Part shown: positions 54,828 to 64,000 of the stretch, piece after piece
Position numbering within the stretch: the first letter of the stretch is position 1
Layout of the letters: every line of letters starts with the position of its first letter
Assembly: GCF_035918095.1 (NCBI RefSeq)
Contig: NZ_CP109137.1
Location: 1-64,000 of the forward strand
Length of the DNA: 64,000 bases
DNA from: Streptomyces sp. NBC_01750
Lineage (GTDB): Bacteria; Actinomycetota; Actinomycetes; Streptomycetales; Streptomycetaceae
Direction of reading: 5' to 3'
Notes under the pieces: generated by a model
What the model saw: only the letters and a program-made list of their open reading frames with translations
Database searches by the model: none
What the model was told of the DNA's origin: nothing
Program-made: the position numbers and the translations under genes

Positions 54828-55586
54828 ATGGTGAAGTTCTCGGTCGGCGAGACCACGAGTGTCGAGACGACCGGTAACCCACTGGGGTTCACTCCACGTT
54901 TCGATTTTCGCGACCTCCAGGTGATCGTCGCGGGATACGCGGACCCGGAAGAGCGCGAGCAGCAGCTGGCCACCACCTTCGGCAGCATGCAATGGCTGTG
55001 GTCGGAGAACGACCACCTCCGGTTCGACCAGGGCACCCGGGAGCTGTGCAGCGCCACATTCTTCGTTCCCCCGGAATCCGTTCCCGCCGAGGTCTGCCAC
55101 CGCGCGCCCCACGGGCCCCCGGCGCTGCCGAGCGGCCTGCGCGCCGACACGGCGAAGGAGTTCGGCCTCCCCCAGGCGACGGTCTTCTGCTGCACCTCCG
55201 AAGCCGCCGAGCTGCGGTGCTTCCGGGACCTCGGCGTTCTCGACGGGCCACTGGACGCGCGGATCGGCATCGCCCCTGACGTGGACCTCCTCGTACAAAA
55301 GGGCGCCGTGGCCGGCTGGAGCCTCACCGACCCCGCGCGGTATCTGACGGACGGTTTCGCCGACCCCGAGGCCACCCCGCCCTCTCACACCACTCGACTC
55401 CGGCTGGCCGAGTGCCTGACCCTGGTCTCCTCGCCGCTCGTCGACCAGGTGATGGACCAGGACACCGACGCCTGGCGCAGGCTCCGGGCGACCGAGCACG
55501 CCCTGCGCAACCAGCAGGACGACCGGCGTCGCGCGGACGTCCTGCACCGGATCGTCAGCCGTCTGATCGACGACTACGAGTCCTGA
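54828..55586 (+). CDS. Candidate immunity protein for the RHS toxin
   Basis: 252 residues, directly after the toxin gene on the same strand. The ATG at 54828 follows GAGGTGG. The protein is soluble, acidic to neutral, and of no family I know. Position alone, immediately behind a toxin C-terminus, makes it the immunity candidate. The GTG next codon is an alternative start. Confidence 0.55.
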   Translation: MVKFSVGETTSVETTGNPLGFTPRFDFRDLQVIVAGYADPEEREQQLATTFGSMQWLWSENDHLRFDQGTRELCSATFFVPPESVPAEVCHRAPHGPPALPSGLRADTAKEFGLPQATVFCCTSEAAELRCFRDLGVLDGPLDARIGIAPDVDLLVQKGAVAGWSLTDPARYLTDGFADPEATPPSHTTRLRLAECLTLVSSPLVDQVMDQDTDAWRRLRATEHALRNQQDDRRRADVLHRIVSRLIDDYES

Positions 55587-55997
55587 CGGACACAGATCAG
55601 CCGGCGACACTCTTCCATGAAGAGCGAGGACACCCTCGCGACTGCGGGATGACCCCGCGCATGGTTGCCCGTAACTCCACTTCCACCAAGGCGGCCGCCT
55701 CCGCCCTGATCATCAGCGGCGAAACAGCGACCTGTGCCCCCGCCGTGCGGCGCGCCCGCGGGCCGACGAAGTGGCGGACTCGTCCTCCGCAGCGTCGCCG
55801 CGCGCCTCGGCCAATGGCTTGTTGACGTTCCTCGGTGGTGATGCAGCCGAAAGTGCGCGGTGGACACTCCGTGCCTTTAGGCCGGAAAGGTTCCGTGACG
55901 TGCACCACTGTTGATCATTACGAGTTGTGAACTTCTTGTGTGGGGTGTGTGACAAGCAGTAAGAAGGCCTTCTTCTTTACTAGTTCGGGGGGCTTCC
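55587..55997. promoter_or_regulatory. Intergenic with a perfect 14-bp palindrome
   Basis: AAGAAGGCCTTCTT (55961-55974) is a perfect palindrome about 24 bases before the next gene start; it is AT-richer than the surroundings, which fits an operator or promoter. No gene is seen in the rest, although several frames are open. Confidence 0.45.
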
Positions 55998-58900
55998 GTG
56001 CGTGCCGCACGTCCACTTGTTGTGTCTGTTGCGTTCTTGATGGCCGTGCTTTCGGGGACTGAGCAGGCTGCCCTGGCAGTGAGCCGGTGGTCCGACGCGC
56101 CCGGAGCCACGGGCGCTGATGCACCTGACCAGAGGTGGGGGTCGGCGGATGGCCGCAGCCACCGTGCCTCGGGGGCTGCCACGGACGCGGCGGCCAAGGG
56201 CGGGCGCGACAAGGCTCTGAAGGCTCCAGGGGAGTTGCCCCTGGAGCCGCAAGTGGCAGTCGGCGGTGTAGGCGTGGTGCCGACTCCTCCGCGTATGGGG
56301 CTGGGCGAAGCGGTTGATGTGCCGGTGGCGGCTCCTCAGGGCTTTGACGTCAAGACGAGCAAGGAAGCGGCAGGGAAACGGGACGCGCGTTCGCGGACCT
56401 TCCTCAATCGGGACCGCACCTTCACCACGCGGTTCTATGACGAGCCGGTGAACTTCAAGGCCGCCAACGGACAGTGGAAGCCGATCGACACCACGCTCGT
56501 CCGCCCGGGCGGTCCTCGCACGATGAGCGGCTCGGATGCCGGGTGGGCGCCGCGGCAGACTGCTGAAACGATTTCGCTGGCGGAGTACGCGGATTCGGAT
56601 CCCGTGGTGCGGCTGTCGGCGGGGGACGGGCTGTCGGTTGCCTATGCGGTTCAAGGTGCCGGTCGGGTAGCGGGGAAGGTCGATGGCAGCGTCATCAGCT
56701 ATCCCGGGGTTCGGGAATCGTCCGATCTCGAACTGATCGCGGGCAGCGAATCGGTGAAGGAGACGCTCGTCCTCAAGGGCAAGGGCGCGCCCACGCAGTG
56801 GAGTTTTCCGCTTGCTCTGGAGGGGCTCACTGCTCGGCTCGACGGCCTCGGTGGCGTGGAATTTGTGGACCTGAAGGGCAATCGGCGGGCGTGGATGCCG
56901 CCGGGCTGGATGGAGGATTCGCACCTTGCCGAGAACGCCAACGAGGGTGCCGTCTCCTCCGGTGTGGGCTATAGCCTGACCGAGGAGGCAGGGCGGCAGG
57001 TCCTGGTCGTCACCCTGGACGAGGCATGGCTGAACGACCCGGAGAGGGTCTTCCCGGTGCGTGTCGACCCGTCCGTGACGCGGGTCAGTGCGACGTCCGG
57101 TACCTATGTCGAGTACCCGTACACCCAGAACTTCGCCAGCGACACGGTTCTGAAGGTCGGCACGTACGACGGCGGCTCCCATAAGGCAGCTGGTTTCCTG
57201 CGGTTCTCCGGTCTGGAGACCACGCTGAAGAACGGGTACGTGCTCAACGCGAACCTGAACGTGTACAACACCTGGTCGCAGTCGTGCACGGCACGGCCGG
57301 TGACGGTGCATCCGATCACGTCGAACTGGTCGGAGTCGACTACGAGTACGTACCCCGGGCCGCCGACGGGCGCGTCGTTGGCGTCGAAGAGCTTCGCGCA
57401 TGGCTGGCGCCCCGCGAATACGACGACGTGGTCGTGCGGACCGGACTGGGAGGGCATGAAGCTGGGGCCGGCCGGCCGGAAACTGGTCGATGACTGGACG
57501 CACGGCCGCAAGAAGAACTACGGCTTGGCGCTGAAAGCCTCGACTTCGGATTCCAACAGCTGGAAGCAGTTCGGCTCCGACGACTATCCCAACGGCAAGC
57601 CGAGCCTGGATGTGACCTGGACGCGCTACGGCGCTGCCTACAAGCTCGGCGGCTTCGTCACGCCGGTGACGGCGACCGCCGAAGGCTCGATGAAGGTCAC
57701 GGTGACCAACCAGGGGCAGGAGACCTGGCCCAAGGGCGGCACTTTCAAGCTGGGCTACAACCTCTTCGACGCGGATGGCAAGGCGATCACTGATTCGTCG
57801 AAGATCCGCTGGACGACCATGACCACCGATGTCTCGCCGGGCGAGAGCGTCACCCTCGAAGCGAAGATCGCTCCGTTGTCCCCGGGCACCTACACCCTCC
57901 AGTGGACGATGGCCAACAACGCCTCCCGGTTCACCGGTGAGGGCATTCCGGGTGTGGCGGTGAAGTTCGCCGCAGTGAACGTGCCTCCGCAGCTGACGAA
58001 GGAATCCCCCGCCAGCGGAGCGGTACTGAACTCGCTCACCCCTACCCTGTATGCCGAGGGCAACGACAGCGACCACTACCCGGGCAAGCCCCTCCTGTAC
58101 ACCTTCGAGGTCTGTGAGGTCGAGGGCAAGGACACCCGCAAGAACTGCCGCTCGAGCGCCCGCACTACAGCACGGCAGTGGGCCGTGCCCTCAGGATGGC
58201 TGGTGTGGGGGAAGACCTACGCCTGGTACGGGTACGTGTTCGACACCGGTTTGACTTCGGCGCGCCCGCACCCGGCCCTGTTCACCACGCAGGTCCCCCA
58301 GCCTGTGGTGACGGCGCATCTGGGGGGTGATGACGGCCACGAGTTCTCGGCGCGAGCAGGCAACTACGCCACCTCTGCCACCGATGCCGCCATCTCCACC
58401 GTGGGCCCTGAGCTCGCAGTGCGCCGCACCTACAACTCGCTCGACCCGCGCCGCGACACCGCGTTCGGGACAGGCTGGGCGACCCGCTGGGACATGGGGC
58501 TGCGTGAGGAACCACAGACCGACACCATTCTGGTCACCTTGGACGGCGGGTCGAGGATCCGCTTCGGTACCAACGCGGACGGCACGTATGCCGGGCCGTC
58601 CGGGGTGACCACCACGCTGAAGCGCGAGGCCGAGGGGTGGGTTCTGCGGGAACCGTCCGGTACCACCTACCACTTCACCGCCGCCGGCCTGCTCGCGCAG
58701 ATCAGGGACGCGGCGGGGCGGACCCAGATGCTGCGTTACCGGGACGAGGACGGTGGACCGCTGGTGTCGGTGACCGACACACTCTCCGGACGGTCGCTGA
58801 ACTTCACCTGGACCGACGGGCACATCACGTCGGTGACCACGAGCGCCATCGGCCCGAGTACGCCGGGGCTGGCATGGACGTACCACTACACCGGGGACAC

Positions 58901-61900
58901 GCTGACCAAGGTCTGCCCGCCCGCATCAACAAGCGCTTGCACGCTCTACACGTACGAGGACGGCTCGCTGTACCGCTCCATGGTGATGGACGAAAACCCC
59001 GTCGCCTACTGGCAGCTGGGCGAGAAGGAGGGGTCCACCGGTGTCAGCCGGGCGCCCTCCCGCACCGGTCTGAATGATGCCGCCTACCGTGATGTCCTGC
59101 TCGGCCAGTCGGGTGTGATCGAGGGCACCAGTGACACGGCGGCCGGCTTCGACGGGACCGATTCCTACGCCGAAGTCCCGGAGAACACCCTGCGGACCTC
59201 GGCCTTCCTCTCGGTCGAGATGTGGTTCAAGACCACCAAGCCCGGTGTCCTCGTGGGTTTCCAGGGCGGAGACCTCGATGACGGCCAGCCGGAGTACGCC
59301 AGTCCGTTGGCCATCGACACGGCAGGGAAGCTGCGCGGCCAGTACGAGATCACAGGCCAGGCGGTCACTCCGCTCGTCTCGACCAAAACGGTCACCGACG
59401 GCGCCTGGCACCATGTTGTGCTCTCGGGAGCAGGCACCACCCAGACTCTCTACCTCGACGGCGCAGCGGTCGGCTCCCTGACCGGCCCCATCGACCACTA
59501 CGAGAAGTCCAACACCTACCTGGGCGCAGGCTGGTCCAGCCCGGCGTGGGACGGACAGGCAGCCGGCGTCCGGCACTTCACCGGTGAAATGGACGAGGTC
59601 GCCGTCTACCACCAAGCCCTGGACGCAGGGACCGTCGCCGCTCACTACGCAGCCCGGGCCAAGACGGCCCGTATGACCAAGGTCGTTCTGCCGTCCGGGC
59701 GGACACACGCCACGGTCGCCTACGACACGGCGAGCGGCCGCGTCACCAGCACCACCGATGCCAACGGCGGAACCTGGAAGGTGTCGGACCCCTCGTACTC
59801 GTCGGGTTCCGGCGCCTACGAGGACGCCGTCATGGCGCAGTCCCCGGCGGGGTACTGGCGCCTCGGTGAGCGCAGCGGCGCTCAGGCCTTCAGCGCCGCG
59901 GGGACGGGTATGGACGGCTCGTACCGCGACGGGGTGAGCCTGGGCAATCCCGGTGTGTTCGCGGACGGCGACAACACCTCCGTCGAACTCGACGGCACCG
60001 AGGGCGCGGTGAACATTCCCGGCGATCCGCTGGAATCTGCCACCGCCATGAGCCTGGAACTGTGGTTCCGCACCTCCAAGCCCGAAAGCGTCCTCTTCGG
60101 ATTCCAGAACTCCGAAGTGGGGCAGACCCCTACCTCCATCACCCCGGCGCTCCTCATCGACGGCGGCGGCAAACTCCGTGGCCAGCTCGACAAGAGCCAG
60201 GCCGGGACCACGATTGCGTCGACGACCGTCGTGACCGACAACGAGTGGCACCACGTCCTGCTCACCGGCTACAGCGGCGGACAGGCCATGTATCTCGACG
60301 GCGTACGGGTCGGCACCCTCTCCGGCGCGGTCAAGCCGATCACGCTGCCCAACGCCTATCTCGGCGGCGGATATGTCACGACCCCCTGGGATGGCCAGGT
60401 CGCCGCGACCAAGTACTTCGCCGGCCAGATCGACGAAGCAGCCTTCTACACCACGGCTCTTGGCGCTGGCGGGGCCGGCCAGCACTACCGGGCCCGCACC
60501 GCTCTCATAGCCGGTGACGGCCTGCACTACCGCGGAGCCGTCACCGGTGACGCCCCGGCCTCCTTCTGGCGCCTGGACGAGCCGGAGGGAGCAACCAAGG
60601 CGGTCAGCGAAACAGCCGCAAACAACAGCGCCGGCACCTACACCAACGCCACTCTCGCCACCACCGGCATCTTCGGCGTCGAGGACGGCCACGCCGCACA
60701 GTTCACCGGCACCGGCCAGATCGCCGTACCCAGCAGTCTCGTCACTGCTTCGACGGATGTCGCGGTGGAGCTGTGGTTCCGCACGACGAAGGAAGGGGTA
60801 CTGCTGGGCCTGCAGAACGCGGCGATCGGCAGCACGCCCACCGATGCGCGGCCCGTTCTGAACGTCGGGGCAGACGGCTTGCTGCGCGGCCAGTTCTGGA
60901 CCGCCGAACAGCCCAACGGCGCCACCCCGATGAAGTCGGCCGTCACCGTCACCGACAATGAATGGCACCACGCCGTCCTGAGCGCGTCCGGCACCAGTCA
61001 GGCGCTCTACCTCGACGGCATCAAGGTGGGCACCCTCAATCGTGCGGCCCGTCACCTGTCCGGGGGGTATGCCTATCTGGGCGGCGGCTACGCCAACGCC
61101 GACTGGATGGGTGTGGCCACGGCCGGCACCTACCGCTTCACCGGCCAGCTCGACGAAGTCGCCGTCTACCAGCACGGGCTGACCGAGGCCCAGGTCGGTT
61201 CCCACTACGGAGCCCGGACACGTACCAGCTCCTCCGGTCTCGCCTCCTCCATCGCGGTCACGGATCCCGCCGGGTTCACCACCAGCACGACCTACGACGC
61301 GCTGCACGGACAGCGTCGGACCGCCAGCACCGACGCCGAAGGCGGCCTGACCACCTACGCGTATGACACCGGCGGCTTCCTGAACACCGTGACCGACCCC
61401 AACGGGCACTCCACCGTCACCGGACACGACGTACGCGGCAACACCGTCTCGCGCACCACCTGCCGAGACGCCAATTCGTGCTGGACCTCCTTCACCGAGT
61501 ACTACCTCAATGCAGCCGACCCGCTGGACCCCCGCAACGACAAGCCGGTCGCGGTGCGCGACGCGCGCTCCGCGAGCCCGACGGACACCAGGTACCGGAC
61601 CGCGACGAGCTACACGGAACTCGGCTTGCCTTCTGTCACCACGCTGGCCGACGGGCGTACCGGGAGCAGGACGTACACAGGGGGCACCGAGTCAGCGATC
61701 GGGGGCGGCACCGTGCCGGCCGGCCTTGTCGCGTCCGAGAAGACTCCAGGCGGTGCCACCACGGCCTACGCGTACTTCACCAACGGCGATCTGGCTCAGG
61801 TGACCGCACCTTCCGGGCTCGTCACCCGCTTCACCTACGACGGCGTGGGCCGGAAGATCACCGAGACCCAGGTCGCGGACAGCTTCCCCGCCGGCGTGAC

Positions 61901-64000
61901 CACCAGCTACGCCTACAACGGCCTGTCCAAGGTGACCTCCGAGACCGGCCCGGGCGTGAAGAACGAAATAACCGGTACCACCCACACCGCAAGGATCACC
62001 CGTACGTTCGACGACGACGGCAATCTGCTGACCGAATCGGCAGAGGACGCCACCGGCGGTGACGCCAAGCGGACCACGCAGCACCACTACAACTCCTTCG
62101 GCCTCAACGACAGCGCCACCGACGCCGAAGGCAACGTCACCACGTCCGAACACGACGCCCTGGGGCGGGTGAAGGCCGAAACCGACCAGTCCGGGAACCA
62201 GTTCACCTACTCGTACACGCCTCGCGGGCAGCACTCCGAAACGGTGCTGAAGAACTGGACGGGCGACCCCACCGGCGAGACCCGGGACCTGGTCGTCGTG
62301 TCCAACGCCTACGACCCGGCGGGCCGGCCGGCGTCGACGACAAACGCGATGGGCGCAACCACTGCCTTCACGTACTTCGACGACGGGCTACCGGCTACCA
62401 CCATCGCCCAGCAGGTCACCCGGGCCGACGGCACCAAGCGCAACATCGTGATGGAGTCCGACTCCTACGACGGCGCCGGAAACCCGACACAGCAGACCAC
62501 GGGGGGCGGCCGCACCACAGTCACACAGACGGTGGACGCCACCGGGCGGACCACGCGCAGCGTGCTCGACCCGAACGGCCTGAACCGTGTGACCACCTAC
62601 GGTTACGACGCAGACGACCGTGTGACCGAACAGACCCAGTCGATCGACACCTCCGGCAAGAAGCTGACGACCACGACCGAGTACGACGCGGCGGGCAACC
62701 CCACCAAGTCGACACTGACCGACGGCTCCAGCACGCGCGTTACGAGCCAGGCCTACGACGACCGCGGCCTGCTCACCTCCACCGTCAGCCCCCGTGGCAA
62801 CGTGACCGGCGCCGATCCTGCCGCGTACACCACCACCTACCGCTACGACGCTCTGGGCCACCAGGTGCAGCAGACGGCCCCGCCCGTCCAGACCGAGGAA
62901 AGCGGCGGCACTGCGACGACCGTCAAGCCCACCTCCCTCACCGGCTACAACACGTACGGCGAGGCAACCGAGACCCGTGACCCCAGAGGCGCGGTGACCC
63001 GCTCAGAGGTGGACAAGCTCGGCAGGTCCGTGGCTGTGACCCTGCCGGACTACACCCCGCCAGGCGGCACGAAGATCACCGCTGTCACGCGGACCGAGTA
63101 CGACGCGGCCGGCCGCATCGCCACCACCACAGACCCCCTCGGCCGCACCACCCGCTACGGATACGACCAGTTCGGCCAGCTGTCCCAGAAGACCGACCCG
63201 ATCGCGGGCACCGCTCTCCCGAACCTCTCCGAGGCCCAGCCCAGCACGCTCAACACCACCGAGACAAACCTCGACGGTGCCGGCGTCACGCGCTACACGT
63301 GGACGCCCACCGGCCTGCAACTGACCGCCACGGCCCCGACCGGCGCCAAGAGCGAGGCCACGTACGACGAACTCGGCCGCCAGCTCACCGCGACCACGGT
63401 CGAGCGCTACCCAACCCTGCAGAACCTGACGAGCCGCTACGCCTGGGACGACGCAAGCAACCAGACCGCGTCGACCACCCCCGGCAATCGCACCACCTCC
63501 GCCATTTACAACACGGCGGGCGAGCCGGTCTCCGTCACCGACCCGATCGGCGGCATCACCAAGTTCAGCTACGACGGCCTCGGCCGCAAGATCGAGACCA
63601 TCGACGCCACCGGCCGCAAAAGCACCTCCACCTACGACGCCCTGGGCAACATCACCGCGGCGACCGACTACGGCACCGGCACCACCGCCCTGCGCTCCGT
63701 CTCCGCGGAATTCGACGCCGACGGCAACCGCATCGCCGCCACGTCCGCGACTCAGGCCCGCAGCACCTACGCCTACGACGCGCTGGGCCGCATAACCCAG
63801 CAGGTCGAGCCGGCCACGGCCACCAAATCGATCACCACCGGCTTCGGCTACGACGCCTCGGGCAACCGCACCCGCCTGACCGACGGCCGAGGCAACGCCA
63901 CCGCCTACACCTTCACCCCGTGGAATCTGCCCGAATCGACCATCGAACCAGCCACCGCGGCACATCCGGCAGCAAGCGACCGTACCTGGACCACCGTGTA
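55998..64000 (+). CDS. Exported RHS protein with DNRLRE and three LamG domains (runs off window)
   Basis: At least 2667 codons, open to the window end. The GTG at 55998 (GGGGGG upstream) begins a signal peptide (RPLVVSVAFLMAVLSG, then AALAVS). A DNRLRE domain follows near residues 365-560 (VGTYDGGSHKAAGFLRFSGL). An RHS-associated start near 770 (EFSARAGNYATSATD) comes next. Three LamG-like jellyrolls lie near 1000-1215, 1280-1495 and 1520-1735; each is introduced by a WQLGE/WRLGE/WRLDE motif and contains an H-x-V-L core (DGAWHHVVLS, NEWHHVLLT, NEWHHAVLS). Dense YD repeats follow. The toxin or end lies beyond the window. Confidence 0.9.
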   Translation, partial: MRAARPLVVSVAFLMAVLSGTEQAALAVSRWSDAPGATGADAPDQRWGSADGRSHRASGAATDAAAKGGRDKALKAPGELPLEPQVAVGGVGVVPTPPRMGLGEAVDVPVAAPQGFDVKTSKEAAGKRDARSRTFLNRDRTFTTRFYDEPVNFKAANGQWKPIDTTLVRPGGPRTMSGSDAGWAPRQTAETISLAEYADSDPVVRLSAGDGLSVAYAVQGAGRVAGKVDGSVISYPGVRESSDLELIAGSESVKETLVLKGKGAPTQWSFPLALEGLTARLDGLGGVEFVDLKGNRRAWMPPGWMEDSHLAENANEGAVSSGVGYSLTEEAGRQVLVVTLDEAWLNDPERVFPVRVDPSVTRVSATSGTYVEYPYTQNFASDTVLKVGTYDGGSHKAAGFLRFSGLETTLKNGYVLNANLNVYNTWSQSCTARPVTVHPITSNWSESTTSTYPGPPTGASLASKSFAHGWRPANTTTWSCGPDWEGMKLGPAGRKLVDDWTHGRKKNYGLALKASTSDSNSWKQFGSDDYPNGKPSLDVTWTRYGAAYKLGGFVTPVTATAEGSMKVTVTNQGQETWPKGGTFKLGYNLFDADGKAITDSSKIRWTTMTTDVSPGESVTLEAKIAPLSPGTYTLQWTMANNASRFTGEGIPGVAVKFAAVNVPPQLTKESPASGAVLNSLTPTLYAEGNDSDHYPGKPLLYTFEVCEVEGKDTRKNCRSSARTTARQWAVPSGWLVWGKTYAWYGYVFDTGLTSARPHPALFTTQVPQPVVTAHLGGDDGHEFSARAGNYATSATDAAISTVGPELAVRRTYNSLDPRRDTAFGTGWATRWDMGLREEPQTDTILVTLDGGSRIRFGTNADGTYAGPSGVTTTLKREAEGWVLREPSGTTYHFTAAGLLAQIRDAAGRTQMLRYRDEDGGPLVSVTDTLSGRSLNFTWTDGHITSVTTSAIGPSTPGLAWTYHYTGDTLTKVCPPASTSACTLYTYEDGSLYRSMVMDENPVAYWQLGEKEGSTGVSRAPSRTGLNDAAYRDVLLGQSGVIEGTSDTAAGFDGTDSYAEVPENTLRTSAFLSVEMWFKTTKPGVLVGFQGGDLDDGQPEYASPLAIDTAGKLRGQYEITGQAVTPLVSTKTVTDGAWHHVVLSGAGTTQTLYLDGAAVGSLTGPIDHYEKSNTYLGAGWSSPAWDGQAAGVRHFTGEMDEVAVYHQALDAGTVAAHYAARAKTARMTKVVLPSGRTHATVAYDTASGRVTSTTDANGGTWKVSDPSYSSGSGAYEDAVMAQSPAGYWRLGERSGAQAFSAAGTGMDGSYRDGVSLGNPGVFADGDNTSVELDGTEGAVNIPGDPLESATAMSLELWFRTSKPESVLFGFQNSEVGQTPTSITPALLIDGGGKLRGQLDKSQAGTTIASTTVVTDNEWHHVLLTGYSGGQAMYLDGVRVGTLSGAVKPITLPNAYLGGGYVTTPWDGQVAATKYFAGQIDEAAFYTTALGAGGAGQHYRARTALIAGDGLHYRGAVTGDAPASFWRLDEPEGATKAVSETAANNSAGTYTNATLATTGIFGVEDGHAAQFTGTGQIAVPSSLVTASTDVAVELWFRTTKEGVLLGLQNAAIGSTPTDARPVLNVGADGLLRGQFWTAEQPNGATPMKSAVTVTDNEWHHAVLSASGTSQALYLDGIKVGTLNRAARHLSGGYAYLGGGYANADWMGVATAGTYRFTGQLDEVAVYQHGLTEAQVGSHYGARTRTSSSGLASSIAVTDPAGFTTSTTYDALHGQRRTASTDAEGGLTTYAYDTGGFLNTVTDPNGHSTVTGHDVRGNTVSRTTCRDANSCWTSFTEYYLNAADPLDPRNDKPVAVRDARSASPTDTRYRTATSYTELGLPSVTTLADGRTGSRTYTGGTESAIGGGTVPAGLVASEKTPGGATTAYAYFTNGDLAQVTAPSGLVTRFTYDGVGRKITETQVADSFPAGVTTSYAYNGLSKVTSETGPGVKNEITGTTHTARITRTFDDDGNLLTESAEDATGGDAKRTTQHHYNSFGLNDSATDAEGNVTTSEHDALGRVKAETDQSGNQFTYSYTPRGQHSETVLKNWTGDPTGETRDLVVVSNAYDPAGRPASTTNAMGATTAFTYFDDGLPATTIAQQVTRADGTKRNIVMESDSYDGAGNPTQQTTGGGRTTVTQTVDATGRTTRSVLDPNGLNRVTTYGYDADDRVTEQTQSIDTSGKKLTTTTEYDAAGNPTKSTLTDGSSTRVTSQAYDDRGLLTSTVSPRGNVTGADPAAYTTTYRYDALGHQVQQTAPPVQTEESGGTATTVKPTSLTGYNTYGEATETRDPRGAVTRSEVDKLGRSVAVTLPDYTPPGGTKITAVTRTEYDAAGRIATTTDPLGRTTRYGYDQFGQLSQKTDPIAGTALPNLSEAQPSTLNTTETNLDGAGVTRYTWTPTGLQLTATAPTGAKSEATYDELGRQLTATTVERYPTLQNLTSRYAWDDASNQTASTTPGNRTTSAIYNTAGEPVSVTDPIGGITKFSYDGLGRKIETIDATGRKSTSTYDALGNITAATDYGTGTTALRSVSAEFDADGNRIAATSATQARSTYAYDALGRITQQVEPATATKSITTGFGYDASGNRTRLTDGRGNATAYTFTPWNLPESTIEPATAAHPAASDRTWTTV

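Noticed and set aside
58926..61427. Long minus-strand frame inside the LamG RHS gene
   Set aside because: Valine/glycine-rich antisense frame; the plus strand has signal peptide, LamG and YD motifs.

Overview
The window is high-GC DNA with strong G/C bias at third codon positions, many GTG starts and AAGGAGG-type ribosome sites. It carries families typical of Streptomyces (DUF6907, DUF6087, DUF6083, XRE/ImmA-IrrE/DUF6545 cassettes, StrR-like regulators). It reads as an accessory region of a Streptomyces-type actinomycete, perhaps a chromosome arm: biosynthetic clusters, phage-defence-type genes, decayed insertion sequences and RHS polymorphic toxins, with no core metabolism.

Layout. 1-2.7 kb: an array of short hairpins with conserved loops, then small and partly broken hypothetical genes. 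2.9-7.6 kb: a graspetide (ATP-grasp RiPP) operon on the minus strand, with regulator, M20-like peptidase, precursor, ATP-grasp ligase and PIMT-like methyltransferase. 8.3-14.8 kb: SbcD, SbcC and a helicase with helicase-associated repeats. 15.1-16.4 kb: a TOPRIM/OLD nuclease fragment fused to a transposase remnant. 16.4-24.8 kb: the most interesting locus, a minus-strand operon of P450, two aspartyl/asparaginyl beta-hydroxylase-like enzymes, a five-codon gene encoding M-R-Y-V-H behind a perfect Shine-Dalgarno, a hairpin, an ATP-grasp-like enzyme and a methyltransferase, with an MFS exporter and an ArsR-type regulator beside it. M-x-Y-x-H is the precursor pattern of biarylitides, the smallest known RiPPs; the extra tailoring genes suggest a new, more heavily modified member.

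24.8-28.5 kb: HNH remnant, two StrR/ParB-like regulators and a broken type II thioesterase. 28.7-32.3 kb: XRE, ImmA/IrrE protease, MAB_1171c-type membrane protein and serine hydrolase. 32.3-33.8 kb: decayed IS630 and IS5 elements. 33.8-37.7 kb: a SecDF-P1-head protein and a TPR-CHAT protease gene broken by frameshifts. 38.7-44 kb: AIPR abortive-infection protein, UvrD-like helicase, DUF6083 protein and XRE regulator with a striking repeat operator. 44.3-48.5 kb: hypothetical gene, a two-component system whose kinase is frameshifted, and a 51-residue membrane peptide. 48.9-64 kb: a polymorphic toxin operon (SseB-like protein, ESX-like helper, WXG/RHS toxin, immunity candidate) and a second, exported RHS protein with DNRLRE and three LamG domains that runs off the window.

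Caveat: at least nine single-base frameshifts break otherwise well-conserved genes (DUF6907, tgmC-like, thioesterase, CHAT, small gene before UvrD, histidine kinase and others). This may be real gene decay, but so many may also mean indel errors in the assembly; they should be checked before calling pseudogenes.
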